Position numbers and translations under genes: made by a program
Shown here: positions 24,808-33,678 of the stretch, one piece after another
How the letters are laid out: each line of letters opens with the position of its first letter
How positions within the stretch are numbered: position 1 is the stretch's first letter
Assembly: GCF_000224065.1 (NCBI RefSeq)
Contig: NZ_AFWT01000036.1
Span: 1-46,146 of the forward strand
Source: Thiorhodococcus drewsii AZ1
GTDB taxonomy: Bacteria > Pseudomonadota > Gammaproteobacteria > Chromatiales > Chromatiaceae
Length of the DNA: 46,146 nucleotides
Direction: 5' to 3'
Notes under the pieces: model-generated
What the model saw: the letters and a program-made list of their open reading frames with translations, nothing else
Told to the model about the DNA's origin: nothing
The model's database searches: none

Positions 24808-26388
24808 TTACCAGCTCAGCACTAGGCTTGCAGTCACACGATTCTCCGGGCCATCCTCATAGTTGCGGAAGCCATAGTCCATTGACGCGCTCAAATGCTC
24901 CGATAGCCTGCGGCTCAATCCAAAATCGAGGGCGTACTCATTGACTGAGGTCGCTTCTCCTGTCGTGTTCTCGCCGGTGTCACGACGCCGATCATTCAAT
25001 CGCAGGAGCAGGGTAGCACTCATGGCTGATGACAGGTTGCGTGTCACTGAAAAGCGTCCTTCCGCAAACGCTTCATCCTCTTGTGGCAGTTCATAGTCAC
25101 GAGTTTCGTAGGAAACACCCAGAGTCACCGTGCTACGACGCGTTTGGAGACGATATTCAAGCTCCAAGCGATCCGAAATAAAAGCTGTCTCACTCGGCAT
25201 CGAGTCTATGCCGAAGACACTTGGATCCGTCCCGAACTCGGGTACGGTCGGCTCACCGAAGGGATCTTCGAAGCTGTAGACATTCTGCTGCAATCGCTGA
25301 GACCGAATGGTCTCGATCCCCCTCTCATAGCGGCCGGTCAACTGAGACCGCTTGCTCCGATGACTCACCTCGAAACGCGGTGCCCAGCCATAGTAGTGGT
25401 GTTCGAGGGCGGAAAAAAGCCGCGTGCGCACCGTTGGTGTCCAGTCGAGACCAAGCCCCCAGATCGGACCGCTCGTATCTTCCAAAGAGGCGTAGTCATT
25501 GTCCTCATAACCGACAGATGTCAGAAATCGCCAGCGCCGATCTACCCTGTACCCCAGATCGCCCTGCAAGCTGGCAAAACGATTGGTGCCTTCACCTTGA
25601 TACTGCTCTTCCTCATATTCGGCCCTCAACTCGTAAAAGGCCGGCTCCCAGAAGGGTCCGTTCGTGAGTCGAGCATTCGCGACATAGCCTTGACTATCAT
25701 CGTTGGCTGTATCCGAATAGAAGACACCATTCGTCTCCAGATCAACTTGCAGGTCCGAATAGCGTCCAAAACGCTCTCGGTAGCTGGGTTTGACCCGGTA
25801 GGTCCAACTGGTCTGCAGGTTATTCCCGTTGAGACCTACTGTATCGAAGGTGCCGGAGGCGAAGGAATCGATGAGTTCTTGCCGCCCCGTCACAGCAAGG
25901 TCTAGGAAGAGGTGGTCTTCATAGAGTTCAGAGACCAGATCCGCTTGCAGCCGATTATCGACACGACTACCGGAATCATCGCTCACCTCGTAGGACACCA
26001 ACGCCGAATAGGCAATATTGACATCCAGATGGCGGCCATCCGCATTCAAGACGAATCCTGGCACGACCTCCCAGATAAAACCGCCGGACTTGCTACCATT
26101 GCTACCATTGCTGGAATTGAGGTTATCGCTGTATGTGAGCTTTGTGCTGAGCTGCTTGGAAAGCTGGATCCTGCTGCCAGATTTGCGCTCCTCACCAACA
26201 TTGATCGTATCGCGGCGATTCAGAGCGTCGCTGTCATTCGGCTCCATGCCAAGCGCATTCGAACGCTCAAGACTTGCTCCGAATGCCGGGCAGGCAACCA
26301 TCATCAGCACCCCTGCGGCCAGCATACGCGGCTCGACCGGCAGCCTGAGCAACGCAGAGCGCGGTGTCATAGGGTCCGCCAACGTCAT
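24808..26388 (-). CDS. PEP-CTERM system-associated outer-membrane beta-barrel protein
   Basis: The 526-residue protein has a signal peptide ending near CPAFGA (residue 38). A long run of amphipathic beta-strands with alternating aromatic residues follows (LDVNIAYSALVSYEV, WTYRVKPSYRERFGRYSDL, YELRAEYEEEQY). It ends VTASLVLSW with a terminal aromatic, as outer-membrane barrels do. It matches the XrtA-associated family often found after the autokinase and may form or assist the outer-membrane exit for the polysaccharide. AGGAA lies 6-9 bases before the ATG at 26388. It begins 8 bp after the autokinase stop and completes the four-gene minus-strand export group from 29886. Confidence 0.9.
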   Translation of the reverse strand: MTLADPMTPRSALLRLPVEPRMLAAGVLMMVACPAFGASLERSNALGMEPNDSDALNRRDTINVGEERKSGSRIQLSKQLSTKLTYSDNLNSSNGSNGSKSGGFIWEVVPGFVLNADGRHLDVNIAYSALVSYEVSDDSGSRVDNRLQADLVSELYEDHLFLDLAVTGRQELIDSFASGTFDTVGLNGNNLQTSWTYRVKPSYRERFGRYSDLQVDLETNGVFYSDTANDDSQGYVANARLTNGPFWEPAFYELRAEYEEEQYQGEGTNRFASLQGDLGYRVDRRWRFLTSVGYEDNDYASLEDTSGPIWGLGLDWTPTVRTRLFSALEHHYYGWAPRFEVSHRSKRSQLTGRYERGIETIRSQRLQQNVYSFEDPFGEPTVPEFGTDPSVFGIDSMPSETAFISDRLELEYRLQTRRSTVTLGVSYETRDYELPQEDEAFAEGRFSVTRNLSSAMSATLLLRLNDRRRDTGENTTGEATSVNEYALDFGLSRRLSEHLSASMDYGFRNYEDGPENRVTASLVLSW

Positions 26389-26396
26389 GCGTGTTC

Positions 26397-27380
26397 CTAC
26401 GCGCCGCTGGCGGCATCTGCTGCCGATTGATGCCCATAGCCATAACCGTAGCCATAACCGTAGCCGGCGCCAAAACGATTACCGAGACTCGGTCGGTACT
26501 TGTTCAGCAAGAGACCAATGATCTTGTCGTCACCGAGACGAGCGAGTGCATCAGCAACGGCGTGCTGCGGTGTCCGCTCAGCCGCAACAACCATGACGAT
26601 CTGCCCCATCATAGAGGCCAATACAGCGCTCTCACTGGCCATGAGTAACGGCGGAGAATCGAAGATGACCACACGGTCCTGGTAGCGGGTCGAAAACTCC
26701 GTCATCAATCGCGCCATTTGCTCGCTGGCTAGGAGTTCGGTCGCGCGATCATGCCATCGCCCGGCCGGTAGCACGCGAAAATTGGGAAGATCAGTCGTGA
26801 TCAAGACATCGGCAATAGAGTCGATGCTGCCATCGAGAAGATCGAGCAGACCAGCCTCAGCGTCGATTCCCAAACGCTTGGCCGCAGTCGGCCTAGCAAC
26901 GTCCCCATCCACGAGCAGCACGGTGCGATCCCGTTCCGCAACGATACTCATGGCGAGGTTGATTGCCGAAAAGCTCTTGCCTTCACCCGACACGGCGCTC
27001 GTGACCATGATGAGGTTGGCGTTGTCGACAATGTCGGCGCCCTTCTTGTCAACGTTCATCAGCAGCGGCAGCTTAATCAGGCGATTCTCTTCGGCGAGCT
27101 GCGAGCGCTTCACATCAGGCGTCAGCAGACCCTCCTCTCGCATCAACTCTAACGCCAAGCGATGCACCGACGAACCCGTGCCCGCTTGCAGCGGTTCCTG
27201 CTGGCGCGCCGCTGCGCGGGGCTCATCGCCTGCGGAGACGGCAGCGGACCGCAGTGCTGGAGCAGCCGCTGGTGCTGTCACCGACGCACTCTCATCATCA
27301 GAAGCAGCGACACTCTGGCCAAGCGCCTCTCGCGCAGGGTCTAGAGAAACCTTCAAAAGTACGTCCTGAATCGTGCTCAT
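26397..27380 (-). CDS. XrtA-associated tyrosine autokinase (BY-kinase)
   Basis: The 327-residue protein is a cytoplasmic BY-kinase. After a variable Ala-rich N-terminal 100 residues come the Walker A motif (IMVTSAVSGEGKSFSAINLA), Walker A' (VLLVDGDVARPTAAKRLG) and Walker B (VVIFDSPPLLMASES). The C-terminus carries a tyrosine cluster GAGYGYGYGYGYGHQ, the autophosphorylation tail expected in this family. The kinase would act with the chain-length protein encoded just upstream to control polymerisation and export. At the DNA level the tail is a short tandem repeat (26440-26470), so tyrosine number could change by slippage. An OMP gene follows after 8 bp. Confidence 0.93.
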   Translation of the reverse strand: MSTIQDVLLKVSLDPAREALGQSVAASDDESASVTAPAAAPALRSAAVSAGDEPRAAARQQEPLQAGTGSSVHRLALELMREEGLLTPDVKRSQLAEENRLIKLPLLMNVDKKGADIVDNANLIMVTSAVSGEGKSFSAINLAMSIVAERDRTVLLVDGDVARPTAAKRLGIDAEAGLLDLLDGSIDSIADVLITTDLPNFRVLPAGRWHDRATELLASEQMARLMTEFSTRYQDRVVIFDSPPLLMASESAVLASMMGQIVMVVAAERTPQHAVADALARLGDDKIIGLLLNKYRPSLGNRFGAGYGYGYGYGYGHQSAADAASGA

Positions 27381-27488
27381 GCGAAAACATTACTCCTTCG
27401 GGCGCCAACAACGAATGCGGCCCGCCTTGGACACGCAAGGCTCATACAGACGTACAAGCAAGATTCAGCGCTCATCGACGTCACTCCC

Positions 27489-29024
27489 TTATATCCATTG
27501 CTGCAGAATCGGAATCCCTTCTGCCACAAAGAGAAAACCCACTAGGAGACCGCCAGCTGCCAAGACGAAAGGAATCAGCATCAAACGCTCGTTGCGACGC
27601 TCCGCGTACGACTGCACCAATCCGACACTGCCTAAGACTGGAAGACCTGTGCCCGCATAAAGCAAGCGTCGATCATCATACACGGGACGAATCAGATCGA
27701 GCACGAGCGCCATTCCAATGCCAGCGCCCAGCGCCAAGACCAGAACGGCTGCCGCCAGAAGGATACGGTTCGGCGCAGATGGACGCAAAGGCGCGAAGGG
27801 AGGATCGACGACACGAAACTTGACCCCCTCCGATGTCTTCTCCACCTCCTCGGACAAGCGTGCCGACTCGCGGCGCTCGAGGAGTTCAGCATGCTGGCGC
27901 GCGATGGTCTCGTAGTTGCGCATCAACTGTTTCAGCTCTGCCTCGATCTGTGGGATGGTGTCGATTTTCTCTTCCAGGGCTTGGACTCGCTCGCGATAGT
28001 CGTCGACCCGCGCTTGCAGAGCAGCGACCTCGGCTTCGGCACCATTGAAGGCGACACGGATACTCCCGTAGACAGTATCGGAGCCCATATTAGCCCCTGC
28101 GCTACTGGTCACTCCCGCACTCCGGGCGGAACGCTCGCGCTCCTTGAGTTCTGCAATGCTGCGCCGCAGCTGCATGACATCCGGATGCCGATCCGTGAAG
28201 CGCAAGAGCAGATCATCCAGCTTCTGCTGCATCGCGACGATGCGCGGATCACTCCATTCCGAACTCAGAGCCGTATCCGGATCGCTCACGCCCGATATCT
28301 CGCTCAACTGCTCAGCCAATTGCTTGCGTCGCCTGACGGCCTCCTGCAGGGCGAGTTCTGCATCTCTGAGCCCGGTCTTGGCGCCCTCGAGGCTCGAGTA
28401 ATAGCCGCTGTCCTCACCCGGCAGCACGCCAGTATTGTTCCGCTTGAAGTCGGCGAGTAGCTTCTCGGCATTCTCCAGGCGCATCTCGTAGTCCGAGATC
28501 TCCTGGTCGAGAAAATCCTGGGCCGTCGTGCTGGCCATCTGGTCGGAGACAAGGGCTTCCTCGATAAAGATAGAGACCAAGGACTCAACCACGCGCTTGG
28601 CTCTCTCTGGATCTCGGTCCTCGTAGGAGATGTTGTAGAGAGAAGGATTGGCTCGGTCCCCGCCGATGCGAATGCGGCGTTCGAGATCGTTCAGCAGTGC
28701 GTCCTTCGCGCGCTCCGTGTTGATATCGAGATCGAGATCGCTCATGCGCACGATCTTCTCGAGATTGGGACGATTGAGCACCATCTTACTCATGAGCGAC
28801 ACGCGCTCGACCAAATCAGGCTGCACTGTCAGTCCGCGCAGCAGCGGTCGCAAGACGCTATTGGTGTCGACGAAGACGCGCGCGCTCGCACGGTACTCGT
28901 CCGGGATCTGCGCGACATAGATCCAGCCGCCCACCGCAACGGCCCAGGCGACCGCCAGCGCAATCCAACGGTGGCGCCAAACGCCCCGCACGTATCGAAA
29001 GATCTGAAGTAGTAGCTCGTGCAT
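27489..29024 (-). CDS. XrtA-associated polysaccharide chain-length determinant (Wzz/GNVR type)
   Basis: The 511-residue inner-membrane protein has membrane spans near residues 20-38 and 425-445, with a third segment close to the C-terminus (LMLIPFVLAAGGLLVGFLFVA). Between them is a long periplasmic coiled-coil domain (residues 150-400), with GNVR-type sequence PPFAPLRPSAPNRI just before the second span. It regulates polymer length and links to the separate autokinase rather than carrying its own kinase domain. The stop is followed by a 108-bp gap before the autokinase start. The gene lies in a minus-strand group with the Wza-like lipoprotein upstream. Confidence 0.93.
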   Translation of the reverse strand: MHELLLQIFRYVRGVWRHRWIALAVAWAVAVGGWIYVAQIPDEYRASARVFVDTNSVLRPLLRGLTVQPDLVERVSLMSKMVLNRPNLEKIVRMSDLDLDINTERAKDALLNDLERRIRIGGDRANPSLYNISYEDRDPERAKRVVESLVSIFIEEALVSDQMASTTAQDFLDQEISDYEMRLENAEKLLADFKRNNTGVLPGEDSGYYSSLEGAKTGLRDAELALQEAVRRRKQLAEQLSEISGVSDPDTALSSEWSDPRIVAMQQKLDDLLLRFTDRHPDVMQLRRSIAELKERERSARSAGVTSSAGANMGSDTVYGSIRVAFNGAEAEVAALQARVDDYRERVQALEEKIDTIPQIEAELKQLMRNYETIARQHAELLERRESARLSEEVEKTSEGVKFRVVDPPFAPLRPSAPNRILLAAAVLVLALGAGIGMALVLDLIRPVYDDRRLLYAGTGLPVLGSVGLVQSYAERRNERLMLIPFVLAAGGLLVGFLFVAEGIPILQQWI

Positions 29025-29068
29025 CGTCAGCTCAGCTAAATCATTTACGGGGCTCGATCAGACGGTGT

Positions 29069-29188
29069 TGATCATCGGACAGCCAGGGAAAGCGATGTGC
29101 GAGCAGCGCCCCGCCGTGATCGCGCACCCGTCGCGGCGGGGCGCCGCTCCCACCGACGACGCGGCTGGGTCAAAGGACGATCGAGGCC
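29069..29188. repeat. Long hairpin repeat, copy 2
   Basis: Arms at 29097-29119 and 29131-29153 form the same GCGCCCCGCCG hairpin as copy 1, with GATCATCGGACAGCCAGGG upstream and GGGTCAAAGGACGATCGAGG downstream. It lies between the export lipoprotein and the chain-length genes, so in a shared transcript it would form a very stable stem and could separate the expression of the two. Confidence 0.8.
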
Positions 29189-29238
29189 GATCAGACTCTC
29201 GTCTACCCGAGCCGCAAAGGCAATCGCCAGCGATGTCG

Positions 29239-29886
29239 CTACAGCCAAGCTTCCGGGATGATGATCACATCCCCCGGCAGGAGGCTCACGTCCTCCTCGA
29301 GCCGGCCATCTCGGATGAGGTCATCCAGCTTCACCGAATAGTGCACGCGCTTACCCTCCTGATACCTGACAAGGACCGACTTGTTGCCGGCCGCGTAGTC
29401 CGTCAGCCCCCCCACGGCGATCATGAGATCGACCAACGACATATCCTTCTGGAAGGGCACTGCGGCCGGTTTGACGGCCTCTCCAAGAACGCGGATCTGC
29501 TGGGTCGGCAGACCGACGAAACCATTGACGATGACAGTCACGATGGGATAGCGCACGAAGGGCGCAAGACCTTTCTCGACCTCACGCGCGAGTTCGGAGG
29601 GGGTCTTGCCGCTGGCCTGAATGTTCTCGACCAACGGCGTTGACAGCATCCCGTCCGGCCTGACGGGCACAGTGCTAGACAACTCCTCGAGACCCCAAAC
29701 GAAGATATTGACCTGGTCGCCCGGGGCAATATGGTAGACGTATCCCTCTTGGACGCTGGCTCCCCTGTCAGCATCGGGCACCGGCGGGTAAGCTTCTCGC
29801 TGCCATGCACAGCCAGCTGTCATCACGAGCAAGCCGAGCATGGAAGCTGCGGCTAGTCGACCTTTGTATCCGAAATAAGATCGCAC
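29239..29886 (-). CDS. XrtA/PEP-CTERM exopolysaccharide export lipoprotein (Wza-like)
   Basis: The 215-residue protein has a lipoprotein signal peptide ending MLGLLVMTAGC (lipobox TAGC), a poly-export domain (YVYHIAPGDQVNIFVWGLEELS), and a SLBB-type beta-grasp domain (QQIRVLGEAVKPAAVPF), ending LLPGDVIIIPEAWL. It would form the periplasm-to-outer-membrane export channel. The frame is open to 29958, but the GTG at 29886 is preceded by AGGAG at 10 bases and places the hydrophobic signal sequence correctly, so it was preferred. It is the first gene of the export group; a marked inverted repeat lies just upstream (29945-30051). Confidence 0.92.
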   Translation of the reverse strand: MRSYFGYKGRLAAASMLGLLVMTAGCAWQREAYPPVPDADRGASVQEGYVYHIAPGDQVNIFVWGLEELSSTVPVRPDGMLSTPLVENIQASGKTPSELAREVEKGLAPFVRYPIVTVIVNGFVGLPTQQIRVLGEAVKPAAVPFQKDMSLVDLMIAVGGLTDYAAGNKSVLVRYQEGKRVHYSVKLDDLIRDGRLEEDVSLLPGDVIIIPEAWL

Positions 29887-29944
29887 AGTTACTGGGCTCC
29901 TTGAATGGTCTCTGTCCTGCGAAGCACTGCGTATTACATACGAA

Positions 29945-30051
29945 CTGATGTTACGCACCGATCATTTAGAAACAATCGTTTAGCAAATGAACACGAAATG
30001 TCAGATGGCTGATTTTGTAAGCTAAAGTCTCGTGGTGCTGCGTAACATCAG
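29945..30051. promoter_or_regulatory. Inverted repeat CTGATGTTACGCA / TGCGTAACATCAG upstream of the export operon
   Basis: Two exact 13-bp inverted copies stand at 29945-29957 and 30039-30051, 81 bp apart, in the AT-rich gap between prsR and the export lipoprotein. The symmetry extends imperfectly to CACC/GGTG. The site lies in front of the export operon promoter region and could be an operator for a dimeric regulator such as PrsR. No good sigma-54 element was found in the same gap. Confidence 0.55.
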
Positions 30052-30131
30052 ATACGAAAAGTGAATGGTATCAAAATCACCATGTCGAATGATGGTAGCT
30101 TCGCACCCGAATCGATCGACGGCAGACTGAC

Positions 30132-31493
30132 TTAGTCGGCAGCGCCCCGCAGGCCATGTTTATCCAGCAGGCCATAGAGCGTAGGACGCGTGATGCCCAG
30201 AAGACGCGCCGTCTGAGCCATATTGCCCCCTGTGCGCCCTAGGGCCTTCAACAAGAGTTGCGCTTCCGCGTCATCCCGCACGTCGCGCAGTGCTGGAAGC
30301 TCATCCTTCACCGGCGCATCGAGGCCAAGGTCTTCCGGCGACAGAAGCTTGTCATCGGCCATAATGACACCGCGCTTCATGCGGCCCTCGAGCTCACGAA
30401 CATTACCGGGCCAGCTGTACTGCTCGATGGCACGCCGCGTATCCTCTCGCAACCCCTTGATGGGTTTGCCATAAGCGCAACAGTAGGTCTCGAGGAACCG
30501 ATGGGCGAGCTGCAAGGCATCGCCCTCGCGCTCGCGCAACGCCGGCAAGTCGATCGCGATCTCGCTGATGCGGTAATAGAGATCTTCGCGAAATTGCCCC
30601 TCTGCGATCCGCGTCTGTAGATTCTGGTGCGTTGCGCAGATGACACGCACGTCAATCTCGATAGACACGCATCCGCCAACCCGCTCGATCACGCGCTCCT
30701 GCAAAAATCTCAACAGCTTAGCCTGCAGGGCAAAGGGCAGATCGCCGATCTCGTCGAGGAAGAGTGTGCCTCCGCACGCGTACTCGACCCTGCCGCGCTT
30801 CTGCGCTGTTGCGCCGGTGAAGGCGCCTTTCTCATGACCGAAGAGTTCGCTCTCGAGCAGGGTCTCGGGGATCGCCGCACAGTTGATCGCCACGAGCTGG
30901 CCGCCGCTTCGTGCACTCTGCTCATGGATGGCGCGCGCGACGAGTTCCTTGCCCGTGCCGCTCTCACCGAGCAAGAGCACGGTCGCGTCCGTGGGTGCAA
31001 CCTTCTCGACGGCTCGACAGACCTTCAGCATCTGCGGACTGGAGGCCACGATTCCCGGCAGCGGCATGATGGATGCTTTGAAGCGCCGCTGGCGGCTCTC
31101 GGTCTCGAGTCTGTAGAGGTCATAGGCCCGCGCGGCGACCAAGTTGAGCGTCTCCGATTGGATCGGCTTGAGATAGAAGTCGTGCGCACCCTGCTCGACG
31201 GCCCGGATTGCATGCTCGCGCGCGTCGTTACCGGTGACGACCACCACCTTGATGCTTGGCGAAAGGCGCAGAATCTCGGTCAGGACCGCGAAACCTTCCG
31301 TCACACCGCCAGGATCCGGCGGCAGACCCAAGTCCAAGGTCACGACGCTCGGCTGAGCCCGTTTGACCTCGGCGACGGCCTCCTGACGATTGCTCGCGAC
31401 CAGCACTTCGAAGTCGTCGAAGCACCACTTCAGCTGGCGCTGCAGGCCTGGGTCATCCTCGACCACCAGCAATCGCTTGTCCTTCTTGCTCAA
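30132..31493 (-). CDS. prsR: PEP-CTERM-box response regulator PrsR, sigma-54 activator
   Basis: The 453-residue protein is an NtrC-type regulator. The receiver domain has the acceptor Asp54 in VTLDLGLPPD and Lys109 in FYLKPIQ. The AAA+ domain has Walker A GESGTGKE (176-183) and the sigma-54 contact loop GAFTGA (223-228), and a Fis-type HTH sits at the C-terminus (GGNMAQTARLLGITRPTLYGLL). PrsR is the partner of PrsK and is believed to turn on PEP-CTERM genes through upstream boxes. The start is a TTG at 31493 with GAGG eight bases before it; no in-frame ATG is available upstream. It lies 100 bp after the prsK stop. Confidence 0.95.
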   Translation of the reverse strand: MSKKDKRLLVVEDDPGLQRQLKWCFDDFEVLVASNRQEAVAEVKRAQPSVVTLDLGLPPDPGGVTEGFAVLTEILRLSPSIKVVVVTGNDAREHAIRAVEQGAHDFYLKPIQSETLNLVAARAYDLYRLETESRQRRFKASIMPLPGIVASSPQMLKVCRAVEKVAPTDATVLLLGESGTGKELVARAIHEQSARSGGQLVAINCAAIPETLLESELFGHEKGAFTGATAQKRGRVEYACGGTLFLDEIGDLPFALQAKLLRFLQERVIERVGGCVSIEIDVRVICATHQNLQTRIAEGQFREDLYYRISEIAIDLPALREREGDALQLAHRFLETYCCAYGKPIKGLREDTRRAIEQYSWPGNVRELEGRMKRGVIMADDKLLSPEDLGLDAPVKDELPALRDVRDDAEAQLLLKALGRTGGNMAQTARLLGITRPTLYGLLDKHGLRGAAD

Positions 31494-31593
31494 TGCATTG
31501 ACCTCATCCGGTTAGCCAAGACCCTGGCTACAACCCCACAGCATGTCTCGTTGCCACCCAAAGGATGCCGACCATCAATACCGAGATGCCTCG

Positions 31594-33639
31594 TCAAACA
31601 GTCACCAGCGGCAGGCGAATCTGAAACCGACTCCCCTGCTGCGGCTGGCTGTCCACGCTCAGCTCGCCGCCCAGTTGGCGGATGACCTCGCGGCTCTCGA
31701 AAGCGCCGATCCCCATCCCGGATAGCCCCTTGGTCGAGTCGAAGGGCCGGAACAGGCGCTCGCGCATGAACTCGGGTGACATACCCACACCATCGTCTTC
31801 AATGCTGAGGAGCACATCGCCCCCATCCCGCTGCAGTTCGATACGCACGAGCCCGTCCGGGCACGTCGCCTCTTGCGCATTCTGCACAAGATGCAGCAAC
31901 ACATCACGCAGCCGGTCACGATTAGCGGATAAATGCAGCGTATCTGTTCCCGACGCTGGCCCCTGTACCTGCGGCTCACGCGTCCGGCTAAGCGCAATCA
32001 CCTCGTCGACCAGATCTTTCAGGGCAACCTCGGCTCGCGGGGCGTCGTCCTCACCTTGGCGCAAACGCAGCATGAGCCGCTGCATCCGCTCGACAGAACT
32101 CTCGACCGTTTTGATGACGTCGTCTAAAAACTCTGGATTCTGCCGATGGCGACCGGCATTGGACAGGATCAATGACTGCTGGGCCAGCAGATTCTTGAGG
32201 TCGTGCGCCACGTAGGCCGAGGTGCGGTGCACGGCCTCGAACTGACGCGCCCTCGCCAGCGCTTGCTCGGATATCAACAGCGACACATAGCTCGCTGCCT
32301 GACAACTCGCGGTCTGCAGCAGGGCACGCTCTTCCCAGCCCAGGTGCCGCCGTGCGAGCGACGCCCCCAGAACGGCGAAGCCACAGAGCCGGCCGCGGAA
32401 GCGCAGCGGCAAGATGAGCCAAAGGTCGGAAATCGACAGGATCCAATCAGGCAGCCAGCGCCCGGAGCCCGGATCGGACGTCGTGCGCAGCTCCTGCAAG
32501 TCGATGATGTCTTCGGCTTGATCCAGCCTCGTCATCAGTGAATCGGTCTCGGCAAGCGACCGCACGGCCAATGCCTCACTCCCCCAAGAGGCAGCCAAGC
32601 CGCAGCCACCATCGTTTTCCTTAACCCACAGCATGCAAGAGCGACTCTCGACCAGCGCGGCCAGCGCCCGCGCAACAGCCAGCGGCGCGTCCTCACCAGG
32701 GGCCGCCAGCGCCGCCGTGAACCGGAGCCACTCCTTGCGATAATCGTACTTGAAGCTGAAAAAATGCTGGGCGACCAGCAAACGCAACCGCGCCCGCAAA
32801 CCGCCTGAGAACAAGAGTGTGAGCAGAACGATCCCGGCCGCGACCAAGAAGGTCGTCTGCAAGAAGACGCCCCACCCTCCCCCGAGCAGACGCACATAGT
32901 AGCCGGCGGCGGCCATTGCCATCAGATAGACGCCAGCCGCCAGGAGCGTCGCGGAATGGAAGGCCACGTCGCGTGAGACATGGGCCTCCAGAGACCATGA
33001 AGGATTGCGCGCCGCAGAGACGCCGATCAGGGGGACGATCAAGGCACTCACCATGCCGCGCGCCGCCCAGAAGGTCGGTTCCAGACGATGGAGCAAGAGC
33101 GCATCCGACCAGACGAAGAGGTCGAACGCGAAGACCACACCCAGCCCCAAACAGAGATGCTTGATCTCCCAGCGCCGATCCGCCCTGCGGTTGCGGTAGA
33201 CCTGCTCGACCAGCAGAAGACCGAAGATCGACTGCAGCAGCCAGGCGACCCAGAGCCCTTCTTGCACCATGGGCGCCGGAATGCCAACCCAGCCGAGCAT
33301 CAGTATGAGACCGGGCAGCACGATGGCCGCGACGGTCAGTCCTAGCCAAAGATGCGCCCCGGAGGATCCGCCTGCGGGACGGGTCGACACGCCAGGCAGG
33401 GCACTGACGAGCAGCAACAGCCATCCGCCATTGCGAACCAGCTCGGAAACCACGAGCAGCCAACCTGGCGTGGCCAGATCCGCGGCGCGCGCCAAGCCCA
33501 CGAGCGCCCAGGCCAGCGCGGCCGCGGCGGCAATCACCGCGATCAAACCCTTGAGGCGCCCACGCCATGCCGTTCCCAGGAGCACGGTCAGCACCAGGAA
33601 GGCAAGGCTCGCGAGAAGATAGCTGACGAGCGCGATCAC
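31594..33639 (-). CDS. prsK: XrtA/PEP-CTERM system histidine kinase PrsK
   Basis: The 681-residue sensor has about eight membrane spans in its first 280 residues, a GAF-like cytoplasmic domain (residues 300-460), and a kinase core. The phospho-accepting His479 is in YVAHDLKN. The N box is LLHLVQNAQEA, the G1 box DDGVGM and the G2 region GLSGMGIG. It is expected to sense an envelope signal and phosphorylate PrsR, encoded immediately downstream. GTG at 33639 is used as start. The XrtA-associated ATPase gene lies 39 bp upstream on the same strand. Confidence 0.95.
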   Translation of the reverse strand: MIALVSYLLASLAFLVLTVLLGTAWRGRLKGLIAVIAAAAALAWALVGLARAADLATPGWLLVVSELVRNGGWLLLLVSALPGVSTRPAGGSSGAHLWLGLTVAAIVLPGLILMLGWVGIPAPMVQEGLWVAWLLQSIFGLLLVEQVYRNRRADRRWEIKHLCLGLGVVFAFDLFVWSDALLLHRLEPTFWAARGMVSALIVPLIGVSAARNPSWSLEAHVSRDVAFHSATLLAAGVYLMAMAAAGYYVRLLGGGWGVFLQTTFLVAAGIVLLTLLFSGGLRARLRLLVAQHFFSFKYDYRKEWLRFTAALAAPGEDAPLAVARALAALVESRSCMLWVKENDGGCGLAASWGSEALAVRSLAETDSLMTRLDQAEDIIDLQELRTTSDPGSGRWLPDWILSISDLWLILPLRFRGRLCGFAVLGASLARRHLGWEERALLQTASCQAASYVSLLISEQALARARQFEAVHRTSAYVAHDLKNLLAQQSLILSNAGRHRQNPEFLDDVIKTVESSVERMQRLMLRLRQGEDDAPRAEVALKDLVDEVIALSRTREPQVQGPASGTDTLHLSANRDRLRDVLLHLVQNAQEATCPDGLVRIELQRDGGDVLLSIEDDGVGMSPEFMRERLFRPFDSTKGLSGMGIGAFESREVIRQLGGELSVDSQPQQGSRFQIRLPLVTV

Positions 33640-33678
33640 GCTATGCTGGATGGAGCCGCCCGCATCTTGAACAGCCCC

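Noticed and set aside
30627-31685. Long plus-strand frame opposite prsR
   Set aside because: It is a shadow produced by high GC content on the antisense strand of a clearly recognised gene; it has no family features.
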